Shown: in pieces, positions 13,567 to 27,847 of the stretch
Layout: every line of letters begins with the position of its first letter
Position numbering within the stretch: the first letter of the stretch is position 1
Assembly: GCF_018691265.1 (NCBI RefSeq)
Contig: NW_024881276.1
Location: 2,046,001-2,110,000 of the forward strand
Direction of reading: 5' to 3'
Source of the DNA: Tyto alba
Lineage: Eukaryota; Chordata; Aves; Strigiformes; Tytonidae
DNA length: 64,000 bases
Notes under the pieces: model-generated
Told to the model about the DNA's origin: nothing
What the model saw: the letters and a program-made list of their open reading frames with translations, nothing else
Databases searched by the model: none
Program-made: the position numbers and the translations under genes

Positions 13567-16500
13567 TAACAGCTAGGAAAACATCAACATAGGTAAGCCT
13601 TTGCTTACTTGTTCTTTCTTGGTTTTCCTGAAAGGGAGAAAAAAGAAAGGGAAGGTAGGAAGTGTGTGGTGAATTACTGAAAGAAAGACGGTGGCAACTA
13701 TTGGCTTCACAGGGTTCCCATTTTTAGATATGGCTGGCACGCATCAAAAAACACTGAAGACACTTCACTTTTCAATGGATAATACCTCTCCCCTAGATAT
13801 TTCCATAAACGGACAAGCCCTTTCATCGTCTGGTATAAGGAGCACAAGCATGACTGATGTCACACCAAACACACTGTCACTGAGCTGGTCCAGGGCTTCT
13901 TCATGGCCTGGAAAGCACTGAATTTTGGTGATCCAAAACAAAATCCTGAGTGAAAGTCCTGAAAGGCCAGGCTTTCCACTCCTGCACTGTGGTATCTGAG
14001 GCTAGAGGTTTTGGGAGAGCCAACACACACCACGTGGGGACCAAGGCGCACTCCATCAACATCTTCTTGTTACCTCTGGTAGTCTGCTGACCTAGCAGGC
14101 AGCCAGTTTTTCCTGTTCTAAAATCCTAAACTGCCTTTTTTTGCTAATAAATAACTTTGAAATGCAAATACCTCCAACTCCAAATGGAAAAGATAACTGT
14201 TCTTGTCTTCAATCTCACTTTATATGTTTACATACAGGTTTTATTAAGACACTCCATAAATTGTAATTGAGATATCTGCCCACTTATTCCATTTTTCATA
14301 ACATTTGATTTGTCTGAGTGCCTGCTGTGAAAATACACAGATTTTTAAATGATGTCAGGCTGTGGAAACATGAGCAGTAAACCTACAGCAACTCAGGCTG
14401 TACTAGTTCTTAAAAGATGAGAACCTGAACACAACCACTAAAACTGATCCTGTCTCACCCCAAAAGTGAGAATTTTTTATACTGAGGTGAGTAAGGACTA
14501 AATTAGTCAGGCTTTCATATGTACAAAGCCTTAGCATGAAAGACATTTATTTTCAGAATTAACATAAGTGAAAAAACAAAAGAAGGCCAAGGATGAGAAG
14601 CTTGAGAGAAAATTTGATGCCTAGATACAAAGCCATAAACCACATTATTGCACATTCACAAAAGCTTTGCAAAAAAAATAAAATAATTCAGCATCATTTT
14701 GCCACAAGAGACAGGTTTGATTGTGATTACCTACGTAGCTAAAACATTGCTAAGGCAACTATCACCATGGTATCTAAGCTTCTAAGACATCAGTACATTT
14801 ACCATTCAAGAAATTCTCAAATGATCACATTTCTCTGTAGTTACAGAACTTTTCTTCACTTTTAGTTATTCTTCCTTTTTCTTATCTTGTAATGCCTCCA
14901 TCAGCAGTGAGACAGAGGTGAGATGTTATCAAGTGAAGGTGAGGAGAGATTTTAGCCAAGGAAAGTTAATTTTGGGTTCATCTCTCTGGAGCCATACACC
15001 AGCAAGGTTTTTTTAGCCACAGCTAGAAATTGGTCCAGCAACCACCCATCTGTAGTCTGACTATAAAAGGGCTCATACAGTATTTAAGCCATGTTTGTTA
15101 TCCATTTTCATCCCTTTCATCCCAGTCCAAGCAGCTGAACATCCACTTTTAAAGTAGTAGTGCAGAATTCATTTTCTCTCCAACTTTTCAGGTACTAATA
15201 AGGTCAACAGGATATGTTATTTTATTTAAGCTTTGTGTAGCCTGCTTTTTGGTTGCAAAACAAAATGCTGGGGGAAAATTATGTAGCTGGTAATACATCA
15301 TCATTTAAAACGTTATTTTCCTGGGTATCAGTAAGCACAGGGTAGCATTTTTGCAATCAGAAATGAAGCAGAATTTAATCTTGGGTGCCATGAGGCTACA
15401 ACATATCACATCTGCTCCAGGTAATGCCCAGAAATAGCATGTTTCCTGTCTTGCACATCTCATTATCCATCAAAGTCTTTCTCCCACCAAGACTGGAGAA
15501 AACATTACCGCTGCGCTAAATCACCTTCCCATTATCAGGTAGAAACCCAAATTCTGAAAAATAACTAGCTGAAGAGGGAGGGTGTGATGCTGCTGAGCAG
15601 AGTGTGCCCGCATGCCTGCCTCACCCAGAGGAAGGAGAACACGGCTCTTGAAGCAACACTCATGCTCAGCCCCCAGAGCTTGCATCTGCTGGGGAACTGC
15701 TCTCCCAAGGAAATTTCAAGCCAAATCTCACCTGCCTGGGAAGCCTCTCTATAGCATTTGAGACTACAGAAACTTGTCTCCGGCTCCAACTCCTCTCTCA
15801 GTGTACCTCTGTGCCAGGAACCCTGAAGAGGCCAAGTGTACAAGCTGCTGCAAAGAGCCTCCTGCAGCCTCACACTTACAGAGTACACCAAGGCAAATGT
15901 GCCACCGAGGCACCTTTCTTTATCTCCCTCCAGACATGCATCTCCCAACAGCTTCCCCACAAGTCACACAGGTGATGTTGTAGTGGCCTCCTGTGGCAAA
16001 GACACCTTAAAATGGTCTCAGCAGCAGGGAGGAGAGTCGTTATTCTTAGCCTGTGGCCCACAGAAACACAGCAGGGCTTCAGCACTACATCTCAGAAATC
16101 ACCCCATCACAGGCTTGTCCTTGCAAGGCTGTTGCTGCACATATCCCTGACCCTGCCATCCTGGGGACAGTGGAAAACCATTCCCAGGACTGGTAGATGA
16201 AAACTCAGCTGAAAACCTATCCCTAGAGCCGCAATCTAAAAACAAAACACACACACACACTCCCACACTACCACTGCCAAAACACTTCTTTGCATTTATC
16301 TATTCTGAGTAAAGGAACGGTACTGTGGTATCTAATGCTGTGATGTGCAAGCAAGAATTCTCAGTATTTCTTAATTGTTGTTTTTTTCTCTTATAAAGAA
16401 GTGTTTCTAGCTGTAGGGAGTAGGTAAGACTGTTTTGGGCATTCAGGGCATAACAAATCACTTTGACATCCAGGATTTGACAGTATGTTCTAGGGAGGCT

Positions 16501-18480
16501 GTTCTCCACAAAAACCCTGCCTATCCTACATATAGGATCCCCATTTTCCCATAGGGTAGTGTTAGGGATTGCACCGAATAACACTGCGCAGAGCATCCCT
16601 CCCTTGCATGACCAAGTGGGAAGACAAGAGAGCATGGTGTGCAGAGTGGGGCTGCAGGGCAGGCCACAGCAGGTTGTCACTACTGACTCTTCCATGTACT
16701 TGGGGTCGTCTTTTTTTGCTGCCCATCAGTGACAAGAGGAATGATGTGGGTAAGCCTTTATCATTATGCAGCAACTGCACAAATAAGAATCCCTGAGGCT
16801 CGTACCTTAGGTAAGACTCCTTACTTACGTTCCCCATGAATACTTGGCCCAGGGCTGAAGAGAGGGCTATTTGGCAGGTGGAAGCAGGGCAGATGGGCTA
16901 CGAGAAGCTTCGTCTCCATTGGCCTGCCCAAGAAGAAATTGCTTCAAACTGATCCCAGGTAGAGGCTCCCAGACACAACCATTGAAGCCCAGATACCTTA
17001 TATTCTCTCTCATCGAGTTGTAATGCTTAAAATACCACAGTTACGAACTGGCAGATCTTCACAACTTCCACCAAGTTGCTGAATTTCCTTAGCCAAGAGG
17101 AGGGTGTCTGACTAAGAGTGATGTGCTTTACTAATCCATGTAATACATGACCAGATCTGCTGGAGGTGCAGCAGCGCGGAGCCATTTACTGTGGCCTCAC
17201 ATTTTATGTTGTCAACCTGGGATGCACACTCATGTGTCCAGGAAAGTGAGGAAGGGCTCCCGCTACAGCACCTTGCAGGAATTTAGCAGAAGCCCCTAAA
17301 CCTTGGGGCAAGATGGTCTCTGCTGACCCTTTGGTGGCTTCCTGCAGCCAGGAGGCAGCCCATGCTGGAACACAGCTCTTACGGACTTCCCAACTCAGCA
17401 AGATCTCCGACACCCTTGCTGTTCAGCCCCTGCTGCCCTGATCCTGCTGCTCAGACCTAGCAGCTCAGACCTTACAGCTGCGTTAAGGCAGCAGAGCCCC
17501 CGGTGAGCACACAAGACTTTGACTTTTTCAGTGCTTGGGCTGTTTGTCTCCTCCACTGCTCACAGAGCTCAAGAGGGCTGATGAGGACTCAGCACCACCG
17601 CTTCACCTGAGGACTCCAAGCTTAACCAGACACAGGAAAAACCTTGCTGTGCTCAGAGTCAAAATCTGGCCTCTGCAAAGGGTGAAGTCCCTACCTTCCT
17701 CTGCATTCGGCCAGCGCTGCTGCAACCCAGCAGCTGCTGAGCCTGGAGACATGGCCTTGCCTCCTGGGGACTTGGTGTTCACTGGGCGCCCGCAGAGCTC
17801 AGTGGAGACGTGGGAGGGGAGGGCTTGCAGGATGGAGGTCCCTCGCTGCAGTGAGGCGGTGGCTGGGCTAGAAAGTCCTTGGTGGGGAAAGGAACGGGCA
17901 AACTGGGCTGGAGAGTCAGAACGAGCAAGCGGGAGGTCTGCACCAGGGGAGCGGCGAGGGAAGCCGTGGAGGGTTTGGGCATGGCTGGTGACAGGGTGCA
18001 TGGGGGAAGTTCGGCGGCTGGTCACAGTGACGAAGGAGAGGGCTGCCCAGGGGACGAGCTTATGGTACAGACATCATTCAAGCACCTGACGAGGGGAGAC
18101 CATTTGCGGGCCGCAAGACAAAAGAAATGTTGTGGAGAAAACACTTCCAGGCCAGCCAAGTAAAGAACAAAAAAACCTTTGTGTTACTTTCATTTTCAAA
18201 GCGCAGGCCCACTGACAGTTGCATCAGTGCAACTCTCTGGACAGCAAACCATAGAACAGGGAGAACAGGTGTGACCTCCTTGCTGAAAGAAAACGTATCT
18301 TCTAACGGCATGCCAGGAAAGCACAAAACTGTCAGGCGGCACTAAGTAAAGTAGCTGAGAAGTGAGTGTAGCAAGGAAGTGTGACAGAGCAGACATAACA
18401 GAGAGATAAAAAAGTGTTGACCCAATGTCAATATGTCAATATGAAATCTGTCGACACAACGGTCACTCCAAAAGGCCGCA
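13567..18480. other. Noncoding, presumed OCA2 intron 1
   Basis: No exon or transposon is recognised. It includes a short AC microsatellite at about 16246-16260. Sequence from 17.5 to 18.1 kb is GC-richer and has an open plus-strand frame of 184 codons (17535-18089) with overlapping open frames on the other strand. That pattern fits low stop-codon frequency in GC-rich DNA better than a gene. Confidence 0.55.
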
Positions 18481-18493
18481 GCTTGTGCTCGCT

Positions 18494-18650
18494 GGCCCCG
18501 GGCCCGGGCCCAGGCCCCGGCCCAGGCCCCGGCCCCGGCCCCGGCCCCGGCCCAGGCCCCGGCCCCGGCCCAGGCCCCGGCCCAGGCCCAGGCCCAGCCC
18601 CCGGCCCAGGCCCCGGCCCCGGCCCAGGCCCCGGCCCCGGCCCCGGCGCC
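18494..18650. repeat. GGCCCC/GGCCCA hexanucleotide repeat (minus strand GGGGCC/TGGGCC)
   Basis: About 157 bp consist almost entirely of hexamers GGCCCC and GGCCCA, roughly 26 units, with one irregular unit near 18594-18601. Read on the minus strand it is (GGGGCC)n mixed with (TGGGCC)n, the same core unit as the human C9orf72 repeat. All frames stay open and would encode dipeptide repeats (Pro-Gly, Pro-Arg, Gly-Ala or Gly-Arg-like). The predicted proteins here are repeat artefacts, not genes. G-runs at regular spacing on the minus strand could form G-quadruplexes. Confidence 0.95.
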
Positions 18651-18729
18651 GCGGCAGCCGGCGCATAGGCGGGCGCAGGCTGACCCCTGCTGGCAGCCTG
18701 ATCGCTGGCCAGAAACGGGGTTTTCCCGG

Positions 18730-18753
18730 AAAAAAAAAAAAAAAAAAAAAAAA
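18730..18753. repeat. A24 homopolymer beside the hexamer repeat
   Basis: Twenty-four A follow GGGGTTTTCCCGG and interrupt the CpG-rich patch. Confidence 0.88.
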
Positions 18754-18915
18754 CACTCATAGAAGGGTCCATTTTTAAAGCCGGGTGCCACGGGAGGGTC
18801 CGCGACCCTGGGCCCGTGAGGCGCCCGGAGGAAGCGGGCACACGGTGCGGTGCAGGAGGAGGGCAGGCCATGGCCGGGGCCCGCCCGGCAGTGCCCGCGG
18901 CTGCCTTCGCTCCCT

Positions 18916-21900
18916 TCTATGTGGATAAAATATCCGTAATTGCTCAGCAGAAAGTGTTTCTGTGTACGCAGGAAGGGTCTGGTAGGGCACTCCTTCGTGC
19001 GCAGTTGCGACAGGAATTGGTTTGTGTGTCTCTTAAGGTGATCAGTAGCAGTGGGTCACGCACAGACTACTGTGGTCGAGCCAGCTAGATTTTAAGAATT
19101 TGCCAGGGGAAAAAAAAAAAAAACAAAAAAACCCAAAAAAACAGTTTATGGAGTCCCATCCATTTCAGCTGAAGATGACATTGACACAGAGACTCCCATC
19201 TCCCATCAGCATCTGGGCAGTAAGTCTGTCATCATCCTGTTCGAAGATGCAGCTCTCCATGTAAACATTACCCAGTGCAAAAGACACCCGTAAATAAGTA
19301 TTTTTTTAAAAAAAAAAAAACAGTCTGTCCTGAATGACTATGCGCCAATACCCTGGTCTTGCTCAGTGTTTAAAGAGTTGGCTCAGGGAGCCTTTTAGAA
19401 GGAGCCTTTGATGAAGGAAGAATGTAAGGGAAGAACTGTCACCCTGGATATTTGGAGCAGGGAACACTGCAGGCATAATGACAATCAAACAAGCCAGCTA
19501 CCAAAAAAAAAAAAAAAATCCAGATAAAACAGTAATTTCCTTTTTTCCTTTCTTAATGCATCTGTCAAAGAGGTCAGTACAAAGCCCATTCAAATTAATA
19601 GACGGACTTTTAAAGCATCTAAGCAGATACAGATAACAAGTTGCAATACACTGTAAGGTTAGCTTCCCCTTCGCCACCACCTTTGAGTCCTTTGGCCCCT
19701 GAGAGCCCATGGAGAGAAACAGGCACTGACCGCCAGGCCCCCACCCAGCACATGCTGCACGTGCTGCAGTGGACCCTGACTACCAAGGGACCTGGAACTG
19801 AGGGACATGAGTATTGTAAAAACACCTCAGCTTCGGTGAGACGATTGCCAGCAAATGTCACTAGCTTAGCGTCAGGGACTGGAGTCACTGGGAACATGAA
19901 ACCTGTAGCACCAAGTAATTCTGAACAGTTCCTGGGACCAACAGTTTCTGGGGTTTGGTCATTTGAAGACTTACTTAATGCTGTCACATCACTGAACCAG
20001 TGCATACACTGAAGTAGGTTTCTTGCTGGTAAGCTGAGCAAGTAAAGGGGGAGGGAGGATGGATGTCAATACTAACACAACAAGCCACTGAACAACTGAT
20101 TCAGCCAAAGTTATTCAAGTTGCATCATCTGTGCACAGGGCCTATGAGGCACCCTCACTGAAACCAAAATGATGCCCACATCTTAGACAACTAGGAGAGA
20201 AAAGCAACTAAGTACCAAGCAGCTAAATAGTATCTAAGTTTATGCGTCTGGACATTCAGAGGGCTGTATTAGAAGCAGGCTGTATCAGGAGAAAAATTGT
20301 GTAACTTTGAAATAGACTTTTTTAGATTTATGTCTTATTTGGGGGGGGGGGGGGGGGGGGGGGAAAAAAAAAGAAAGAAAGACACACTAGAAGAAACTAG
20401 AAGAAACTTGCAAAATATAGCTGGACACCATTCAGCATGTGCAGCTTGCTCTGAAAAAAAAAGATGCTGGGAAACCAGGCAAGTTTGCAAGGAAGAACAT
20501 TCTCGTTCCTGTCATGACCCAAGTGTAAACCCAGAGAGGGTTTCCTTCTTTAAGCTATGAGAGTTGCTTATTATGCCATCAAGTTAATGTTTTGGCGTTC
20601 TCTTAAAAATGAGATCAACAGCAAATTCCATGTCTCAAGAAAGATAAATAGCCTGCTGCGATGCCCAAGGCCTTTCACGGCGCATTAAATGATTCACACT
20701 GATGAGTAAAACTCCAACACTCTAGCCTTACTAGAGGACTTCTGAGAGCCTGGTGCTTCTCTTCTGCACTTTTATAGCCCATCATTACGTGGTCATGGGA
20801 AGACAATGAGATCTCACATTCTCACATCACTTTGAAGAGCTTCTGTGGGTAACTGCTGAGGCCTTGAAGCAGACAGGCAAGAAGTGCTCGTTCCTGCAGC
20901 TCCTGCGAGGGTCTTGGGTCTCCTCAGCTGCTGCAAGCAAAAGCAGCACAGGGTGACAACGACCCAGGCAGGAAAGGCTGTTAGGAAAGAAGATTCTGAA
21001 ATCTTAAATGTCTTCCAACAGGTCTTTATTGAATATTACAGCTTGGTGATGCTATCATTTTTACTTTGGTTTCTTTATACTTCAGACATGTCAGACTAAG
21101 TATATAGCAGTGCCCTGTCCTGTTATTTGGTGCATAAAAATGTATTTATATCTCCCTTTTTTAGTAACAAGCAAGACAGTAGGAAGGGGTTGATTAGTCA
21201 ACACTATATTTTGAAATAATTAAAATAAGCATGGTTAGTTTCAGCTCTGTTTCAGAAAAAAAGGCGAATTCAGGGTGCCAAGTGGAAAAGGAATGCTTAT
21301 ATCAGGGGTTGGTTTTTTATTAGTTTTACACCCATACTGTACTAATAAATGTTACAACTTCTTAACAAATTTCTCTACAGACTTACAAGCTGAACACCAA
21401 GCTCCCTAAAACAATGTGCAGGAAAAAAATGTGTCATTGCCCCCCACATGACACGTCTAGATGATTGCTATTCCCACAGTGTCAATTGTTCTTATGTCTA
21501 ACTTGATAAACTGCAGGTGCTTGAGATTGCTGCAGCAGTTAGAATACTGATACACAATAAGCGTTCATGTCACATTTCTCCTGTCCGCTGCTAGACTAAA
21601 TTTACTTCACAGAAAAGATGATGATAAGGAGTCTCTTTGCACAAAGGAATTAGAGTCTCCATATGCCTTGGCAGCTGTACCATGGAAAAAGATAATACCA
21701 ACAGGTGCAGAAGAGCAGAGTTCATGATATCACTGGTTCCTCCTTTATTCCGAACATGCAGCAAAGCAGAATGAAATAGATCTTTTTCCTATGGGACCCA
21801 AGTGCAAATGGAGCTAGCAGTGTGATAGACTTGCAGTTCTTAGCTGGTCTCTTTGTCCTAGCATTATCAGACTGGAGTTTGGTTTGCGAAATGCAGCAAG

Positions 21901-24900
21901 TATTTCAACGGGCAAAGCAGCATACTACATATGATTATACTTTTCAAAATGGATTTAATTCTTCATAGCCAGCTAATATGGCTGGAGTTTTTACTTCACT
22001 TCAGGTAAAAATAACCGCTACGTGATTTGTTGAGACTGGCCATAATACATCCAAGGTAATTAAACCAAAAAGGAGACATTAAGGGAGGTCATTAAGTATT
22101 CTGTATAGATCCATTTCCATATTCAGTGCTCAAAAAAGTTGGAGTTTTTGTTTACTTTTTAAAAAATATTTTAATTTATTTTAAAAAATGTTTCCTTCCT
22201 GTACTAAATTGTTTCATGGCCACATTCAGATATTAATTATCACCAGAGGACAAAACTATTTCCTGTTTTACGAAGCAATTAATGCAAAAATAATACTCTC
22301 TGAGACAGCCATGGCAAACAGCAAAGCATTCCAGAAGCCAGACAGTGACCCTGGAAATGGACATAGCTGTACTGATTTCAGGCCTCATTAATACTTATTC
22401 TTTTTTCCAGACAGCCGAAGGGATTTGGTTTTGTTCCTATCAGAGTTTTGCTTTGATTTTAGCTGGGACAAGGTCAGACTTGATTGAGCTAATAAGCCTC
22501 AGTTTGGATTAGAAATTTCAGTGCTATTCTAATAACGTGCTCTGGTATGAATTAAAAATTGACCAAGCCTACACTGAGTAAGCAAGGGTAAAAATTAAAA
22601 CAGACGTATTTAGAACTTTCTTTTTTGGATTTGGACACTCCGTTAGCACCCTGCTGCTCCACAAAGCTTTTTACCTGCCTCATGTTGCGAATCAGCCTGC
22701 TTTTACATACATTCATATTTCTTAGATGCAAACAATCATGCACCGGAAGGAAAACCAGCATCTTCAATGAAAACTGGTGTTTCTGTGCTGTTGACGGCAC
22801 AGGTTCATGTTACAGTCCTGACAAATTCATTAACTTCTCTCTCAGCTTTAAAGCATTCTTACAAAACCAAGAGGCTGAAAGCACATGCGATGGGATGTAG
22901 ATTTGTGAAGCTGGCAGATTTCTGGAGTGTTAAAGCTTATGAAAATCCAAATCCAAGCTAAAATGTATGGAATGTGAACCTCGCCTCAGGGCTTTATCCA
23001 AAATGCACAGAGGCTAGTGAGAGTCCTTCCACTGACTTCACTCAGCTTTGGATCAAGTCCTTCAAAGATGTAAAACAGGCTTGAAATGCTTAGCTTGTGA
23101 GAGATATGTGGTTACAAAAAGAATTTGCCCAAGTCCATGACTCCAAGAGGAAGGCTGAACCATGCCATCTCAGGTCCAGAAGGTCAAAAATACACGGAGA
23201 AACTGCACCCTTCCTGATGGCAGAGGAAAGGCGGGAAGTGAAGGACACCAGCTGAGCCCGAATCCACAGCAGGAGAGTATAAATAGCAATGCTGTGGCTG
23301 GTGCATTTCTATTTCTGACACTGCTCCAGGCAGACCACAGCGTTTCCTCCTCCCTCACCCACAGCAGGCACTCTTTGCATGTTGGTGGGAATGTGATTAT
23401 TAATTATTTTATTTGGGTATCCCTGGGAAGAAGATATTTCAAGTATAGCACAGAAACAGAGCTTTCCTACCACAATAAAAAGGAAGAGCAAGAAAATCTC
23501 CAAATTGATCAAACAATTTAGATGTTCCAGCAGCCAGGGATTGCTTTAAGCTTTTAAGAGGAGGGCGTGGAGCCACAGCCTAGCAGTTGCCACAGAAATG
23601 GAGACAGAATACGGGATTTTCTGTTCCCTGCTTCACTGTGTGTTTAAGCTTGTCTCGGGGCTAAGATGTGCCTTGTCTGCTAAATAACCTTCATTCAGCA
23701 AAGCTGTAAATTAATTTGATATTTTGAGGAAGTACATTACAATAGTAACAGTAACAGCCTCTGCTCATCAAAATGTTTGGCCTATGTGTGAGAGTACACC
23801 CGACTGTGTTGCCCTGAAAGGGGGAACGAGGTTGGCCTCTCTGTTCAGATTATTTTAAGCAAACTGCCCCCAATGAGTGATTGTGTTTGCTGGCACTCAC
23901 AGAAGACAGTGCGTTCCTGGGCAGAAAGTTCACTGCACAGAAGAGTCATTAGCGAGCCCTTCTGTGAATCCCTCCAAGTCTCCAGAAGGTCTGCAGCAAG
24001 AATGCATTTCTGAAGCAGCTGCTTAAAGATCTGAGGGAGACTTGGCTGGAAGAATAGCCACATGATCCTCCAGTCCCTCAAGTATTTTTGGCTTTCAGAC
24101 GCTAAGTCCAATGTGACATGACAGCCTTACACAATCAAAAACTCACCACTGATCGACAGCAATGCGACATCATGACAGTTAAATGGGGCGGGGGGGGGGG
24201 GGGGAGATATGCACCCACCTTTCCCTTTCTTTCCTTATTTTCATTTGGAGCTTTTTAGCCTCTAACAGCTCAGATGGAAGTGAAAACTTCCCGCAGTGAC
24301 TCTGGCTGTTGTGCAAGGCAGCACGCTGGCTGCAAGCAACTTGCCTTGAGCGTGTGTGAGCACCGTGATCACCTTGTGTCAGGGCAGACCCATGGGCACA
24401 GCCAGCTCCGAGCTTTTGAGAAGTTTGGATGAGTTTGTTCCATCTCTAGCTCTGGCCCTGCATCATCATAACTATCCTTTTAAAAATCCCTATTGAAAAA
24501 TAGCCCCTGAAAAATATAATTTGCAGGTCAGCAGAGGGCTGGAAGAAACTGTCACCTTGTGTGACAATTGGCTCCACTCTGTTCTTGGTCCCTATCCTTA
24601 CAATCTGGAGGTGACACCCTATTCCCACTGTGGGACACAGGTACAAATAAGAAGGGGAAAACGTCGGGCCTGACACTCACATTAATGACTCTTCTCCCTA
24701 CCACAAATCTAGAGCAAGATACATTTGCACTTGCTCTAAATCCTATTTTCACTGTCAAAGTAGTGTAAATGAATGCTAGGGTTGGTGGGAATAAGAATTA
24801 TTATCTTCAAAGAGATAATTTGACCTATCTAAACTTTGCAGCAGTTTCTCTGGAATACAGAAATTTTTTTGCCCCAATCCAATTTGGAAATCTCAACCTA

Positions 24901-27847
24901 GCAGTCATAAGAAAGTGGAAGACAATGACTAGGTAATTTCATGTATCCCAGAGTCTTTAATTTAATCATGGATCGTACTTCAGGAGACATATTATTCAAA
25001 GATATGTATGAATCTCACATCAAACTGCAGACATTTGTTTCTTTTGCTTCATACAAGATAATTACGAGATTATGGATAATTATTAGATAAAATAGTCTTC
25101 ATTTATCAAAGTTCACAGAAAGTTACCTTACAGCAGAAATAGTTCTGAGTTAACAAAGCAACAAAAAATTCTAAATTATTAACTTTCTCTGACATCCAAG
25201 TAGGCTGTGTCTTAAAGCTAAATATCAGTTATTTTAAAGTAAACCAAGTCTCTCTGATTCTCAGGGTTGTAGCCCAACTAATTTATTGCTTAATGAAGTC
25301 CGAAAAGAGTTATGTTTATTCCATGCAACTTTTTTGAAAGTGTTCAGGAAATGTGTTGCATTCAATATGTGAAACATTTTTTCTGATTTATGGGACCTTA
25401 AAGAAGTCTGTGGGTAGAGGCAGAACAAACCAAAAAAAAAAAAAGTCTCTCATTCATTTCATTAAAGCCAAAAAGTTCGACCTCTCTGTTGTTTTCTAGA
25501 GCAGAGAGTAATTGGCTAAACAAAACCAGTTCACATGAAGAAGGGAAAAGGTGTCTGTAATCTGTGAATGACTGATAAACATATGTAAAGCATTTGTAAA
25601 TGAATGCATAAATTTGTTCCTTTCAAAATATAAGGAAAACCAGTAACAGCTGCTTACCTCAAGTATTGCTGGAACCGGTGTGAGAAGTTTTCCTTGGAGA
25701 ATACAGACACCTTGAGTTTAGGGTCATATGCCCAAAAATTATCGAGATATCTTTTGCTTAATGGACTGCATTGCCATTTGAATTTTTTTGTGATTATAAA
25801 CTGGTTTTAAGGCAGTTATCTGGGCAATTCAGAGCAAGCATCTCTGCAAACAGACCTATGCAAATAATAGGTTTAGGAACAAGAAATGTAGTCTATTTTC
25901 AGAAAATGAAGGTATAGAGCAAGGAGCTGTGGCCCTGAAAAATGCTCCAGCATTTAATGGGCAAAAGCAAGCCTACAATCTCCTGCACCTTGTAGCAAAA
26001 AGGAAGAATGTGATTCTTGAAGGTGTAAGTCCAAATAGTGGGTAGGAATTGAGATTGTTGTTTTCCCTCCATGTAAGAACTAACAAATTCTTACCCACCA
26101 ATCAATTCTTAACAAATTAACCCACCAAGTGCAGGGTACAGTGCTGGGTCTCCCTTTTTGGAAAGTAATTGGCAAGAAGGGAGGCAGTGCAGAAAAAAAA
26201 ATCAATTAAAATAATTCAAGGGTTGGAGAAATGCCTTACCACAAGAGAGACCAAAGGTATTCGATCTGTACCTTTTTTCAAAAAAAAAAAAAAAAAAAGA
26301 TGGAGCATTGACTCAATTGCTATGCCACTTTCACAGAGAGAAGAAGATATCTGGTGCTAAAAGGCTCTCGAACTTAATGGAAAAGGCACGACACCAACAG
26401 ATGGCTGGAAGCTGAATCCAGATAAATTCAAGCAGGGAATACAGCACAATTTTTATGACTCTTTTTTTTTTTTAAGTCGTCACACTGATTAACTACTGAA
26501 ACAAACTACTGAGGACAGCAGCCTGGCAATGTCTTCTTGACTAGAGTTATCACTGGAACATCTGCTCAGACAAGGCATGCCGCTCAGTCCAATACTTGGA
26601 AAACTGACGGAAATGTGCAAATGCGCAATAAAAATGTGCGAGTTGGAGTCGTGAGTCCCCGTCGAGCCCCAAACGCTATGAAAGTCTAGCTGTACAAATT
26701 TCCTTTCAGTTCATGATCTCAAAGTCATTTGCGGTTAATTTTCCAGCTCGGGAAATAAATCAGTGTCAGTATCAACTAGAATTTGGGTTTTAGACCTTGG
26801 CTTTGCAGATCTTTGATAACAAGCAGGGAAAACAGAAATGGTTCTCACAGTAGAAAAAGTTGTTTCAGAAATCCTTATAGTGATCTGTTCCTTTTGGACC
26901 TATAAAACCTTTAGGAGGCTTAGGTGAAAAAAATCATCTAGTTATTGAGATTTTTTTTTTTTTTTTTGTACATTTTCATGCTTAAAAAGCAATGCTGCTG
27001 CCAGCAATTTTCATTGAACGCTGTTATTTATAGAGCCACTTCAGCAATGAAATCGGAAGCTGTAATCACACTCTACATGCTTTGGCGGCCCTTGACATGG
27101 GCAGGATGTCTGAGAGGTAGTGTATTCAGACTATCTTTTTTTCTTTGCTCAACAATAATAAAACAGATAATAAAAATCTGCCTTCAGAGCTTCCGTATAA
27201 AAGGGGAGAACTCATTAGCTGAGAGACACACAGAATGCAAAGAGCTCATTATGCTTTTGCAATGAAGATACCAAGTTTAGCCAGCTAGAGTATTTTAATT
27301 GGAATTTCCAGCAGCAAGAGCAGAAAACTCTCAAAATGAACCCTCCGAGGGAGGAGAAGGAGAGCCCCTGCTCTTTCCCTTTGAGACCCTGTCGCCGAAT
27401 GGGACATCTCCAGGTCTTTGCTCCTCGTGACTCCAGCGCCGGTGGAGCAGATCCCTCACCCACCCTGCCGAGGAGGATGCTGCCATCGATGAGTGCTGCT
27501 GCCTTCCCAGCCCCGAGCTGCTGAACCTGCAGAAATTCCTTCCAACGGGCCATGCCAGAGAGGGGTTTAATTACGTGCTCCTCTCGTCAGCCCCACTCTT
27601 GTTCCAAACCCAAAACACCTTGGCCCCTGATTCTTCTCCTTGGGATGCTGCTAAAAGGGACCCTTGAGCCCCAGGGGAGCTCAGCGGGGTCCATGGGACT
27701 CAGGGGCCCCCGCCGTGGGCAGCTGCACCCCTGCGAAGGCAGCAGCCTCGCTCCTCCACGCACACACGCGCGGGTCTGTCCAGCGGCCTCGCAGAGCATG
27801 TTGCCGACCCCCGCTGTCGTTTTAATTCACTGCGGGGCATAATAAGG
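18916..27847. other. Long noncoding stretch, presumed OCA2 intron 1
   Basis: This is AT-rich sequence with no recognised exon. Simple tracts include A/T runs (19499-19518, 26280-26298, 26951-26967), a G23-A9 run at 20341-20372 and a G run at about 24185-24204. A moderately GC-rich patch lies at 27350-27800. No transposon could be supported. Confidence 0.55.
20341..20372. repeat. G23 followed by A9 homopolymer pair
   Basis: Twenty-three consecutive G are followed directly by nine A and an AAAG-rich stretch. Homopolymers this long are unstable and hard to sequence, so the stated length may not be exact. Confidence 0.9.

Larger units (their letters stand above)
18460..18915. promoter_or_regulatory. 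CpG-rich patch around the hexamer repeat
   Basis: The repeat lies in a locally CpG-rich segment that continues from about 18780 to 18900 (GGGTCCGCGACC, GAGGCGCCCGG, GGCGGGCGCAGG), interrupted by a 24-base A run at 18730-18753. It could be a CpG-island promoter or simply GC-rich repeat DNA. I see no TATA box and cannot assign a gene to it. Confidence 0.3.

Noticed and set aside
17535..18089. 184-codon plus-strand open frame
   Set aside because: GC-rich DNA with open frames on the other strand too; no domain or motif seen.
18414..18871. Several open frames of 84-149 codons on both strands across the GGCCCC repeat
   Set aside because: They are dipeptide translations of the hexamer repeat and the neighbouring poly-A; no unique coding sequence.
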